Assembly (NCBI GenBank): GCA_900545925.1 | Contig: URAZ01000027.1 | Location: forward strand, 1-42,308 | Length of the DNA: 42,308 bases | Source: an uncultured Eubacteriales bacterium | GTDB taxonomy: Bacteria > Bacillota > Clostridia > Oscillospirales > Oscillospiraceae | Direction of reading: 5' to 3' | Shown here: piece after piece, positions 41,694 to 42,308 of the stretch | Position numbering within the stretch: position 1 is the first letter of the stretch | Layout of the letters: each line of letters begins with the position of its first letter | Notes under the pieces: generated by a model | Databases searched by the model: none | The model's input: only the letters and a program-made list of their open reading frames with translations | Told to the model about the DNA's origin: nothing | Made by a program: the position numbers and the translations under genes

Positions 41694-42308
41694 GCCCCCT
41701 TGGGGCATGACCCGGGCTGAGCCTATAGGCTCGTCGAAAAGTCTGCCAACCGCGCAGTTTTCCCGGGCTGCCCCTAAAGGGGCTTTTGCTTATTTGCCTC
41801 CTCTTACCGGCTCACCCGTAAACGGGTCTACGAACTCCTTAATGCTGAGCTGGTCGTCTGTGTAATCTTCTTGGAGCTGATTTCTGATATACTCCTCTAT
41901 TGCGCGCCTATTTCGTCCCACTGTGCTGACGTAATATCCCCGGCACCAGAAATGCCGGTTCCCATACTTGTACTTGAGATTTGCATACTTTTCATAGATC
42001 ATTAAGCTGCTCTTTCCCTTGAGATATCCCATAATCTGCGATACGCTGTATTTCGGAGGTATGGATACGAGCATATGGATATGATCCTTGCACGCTTCTG
42101 CTTCGTGGATCTCGATACCCTTATATTCGCACTGCTTTCTGAGCATCTGTCCGATATCCTGTTTGATCTTTCCGTATATGATCTGTCTCCTGTATTTCGG
42201 CGCAAATACGATATGATATTTACATTCCCACTTCGTGTGTGCTAAACTACTGACATCAAGTTTCATTTGGACTTGATTCCTCCTTTGATTTTTGTTCTTG
42301 GTTGGCAG
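41694..42308 (-). mobile_element. IS200-type insertion sequence, cut by the window end
   Basis: Minus-strand element with a Y1 transposase gene. Its right end near 41694-41790 carries palindromes AGCCCCTTGGGGC, GAGCCTATAGGCTC between two CCCGGGCT copies, and GCCCCTAAAGGGGC, as expected for subterminal hairpins recognised by TnpA. The left end is not fully within the window. No TnpB gene or accessory frame is visible. Confidence 0.8.
41790..42266 (-). CDS. tnpA: IS200/IS605-family Y1 transposase
   Basis: 158-residue HUH/Y1 single-strand transposase. Motifs: KYHIVFAPKYRRQIIYGKIK at the start, HUH pair in CKDHIHMLVSIPPKYSVSQI, LKGKSSLMIYEKY, and the catalytic Tyr in FWCRGYYVSTVGRNRRAIEE. Length and C-terminus match IS200-type TnpA of Firmicutes. 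A ribosome binding site (AGGAGG) lies before the ATG at 42266. It appears intact and so may be active. Confidence 0.96.
   Translation of the reverse strand: MKLDVSSLAHTKWECKYHIVFAPKYRRQIIYGKIKQDIGQMLRKQCEYKGIEIHEAEACKDHIHMLVSIPPKYSVSQIMGYLKGKSSLMIYEKYANLKYKYGNRHFWCRGYYVSTVGRNRRAIEEYIRNQLQEDYTDDQLSIKEFVDPFTGEPVRGGK

Overview
The window looks like chromosome from a spore-forming, GC-rich, gut-type Clostridia, most likely an Oscillospiraceae/Ruminococcaceae relative. Supporting signs are a SigK-type sporulation sigma factor, SpoVAC, a SpoIID-like plus peptidoglycan-binding spore gene set, a T-box-controlled alaS, BlaI/BlaR1-type (M56) sensors, many sugar ABC transporters, and short palindromic intergenic repeats of a kind common in this group. 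No prophage, rRNA, tRNA or CRISPR array was seen.

Layout. 1-1.5 kb: a SigK gene without a recognisable N-terminus, then yjdF behind a structured leader that fits the yjdF riboswitch class. 1.5-8.4 kb (minus strand): a LacI regulator and a RhaSTPQ-type sugar importer (binding protein, double ATPase, two permeases) with a rhamnose-mutarotase-like protein and an RpiB/LacAB-type isomerase. Three related operator-like sequences flank the regulator gene. 8.6-10.4 kb: a secreted protein with three SLH domains. 10.5-15.05 kb (minus): T-box leader, alaS, HIT protein and sortase; a hairpin-rich repeat lies between the T-box and alaS. 15.06-22.4 kb (minus): BlaI, an M56 sensor fused to a phosphodiester glycosidase domain, a second 1136-residue M56 sensor whose blaI partner survives only as a C-terminal stub, and a solute-binding-like lipoprotein. 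22.4-25.4 kb: a 53-residue protein divergent from an XRE regulator, then PadR coupled to a flavodoxin-fold/SCP2/membrane fusion.

25.4-26.2 kb: repeats and a ZinT-like fragment cut by a MITE-like element. 26.2-30.9 kb: an SDR oxidoreductase and an LplB/LplC/DUF3502 sugar importer without its own ATPase. 30.9-33.9 kb: lone spoVAC divergent from three coupled genes for SpoIID-like and peptidoglycan-binding proteins, the last of which ends on a stop codon supplied by a MITE-like element. 34.1-36.6 kb: an acetate-kinase homologue with altered active-site residues, a gene with an apparent 5' frameshift, and an alpha/beta-hydrolase pseudogene. 36.6-40.7 kb (minus): MBOAT and DHHW O-acetylation pair followed by an unusual ferredoxin-containing aldo/keto reductase. 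40.8-42.3 kb: a DeoR regulator and an IS200-type transposase running to the window edge.

The most unusual points are the two M56 sensors, in which new ectodomains replace the penicillin-binding domain of BlaR1; the acetate-kinase-like protein lacking the usual Arg and Asp; the repeat-laden alaS leader; and the SigK gene with a missing 5' end, which may mark a sigK-intervening element. Functions were assigned by reading motifs; no database search was possible.
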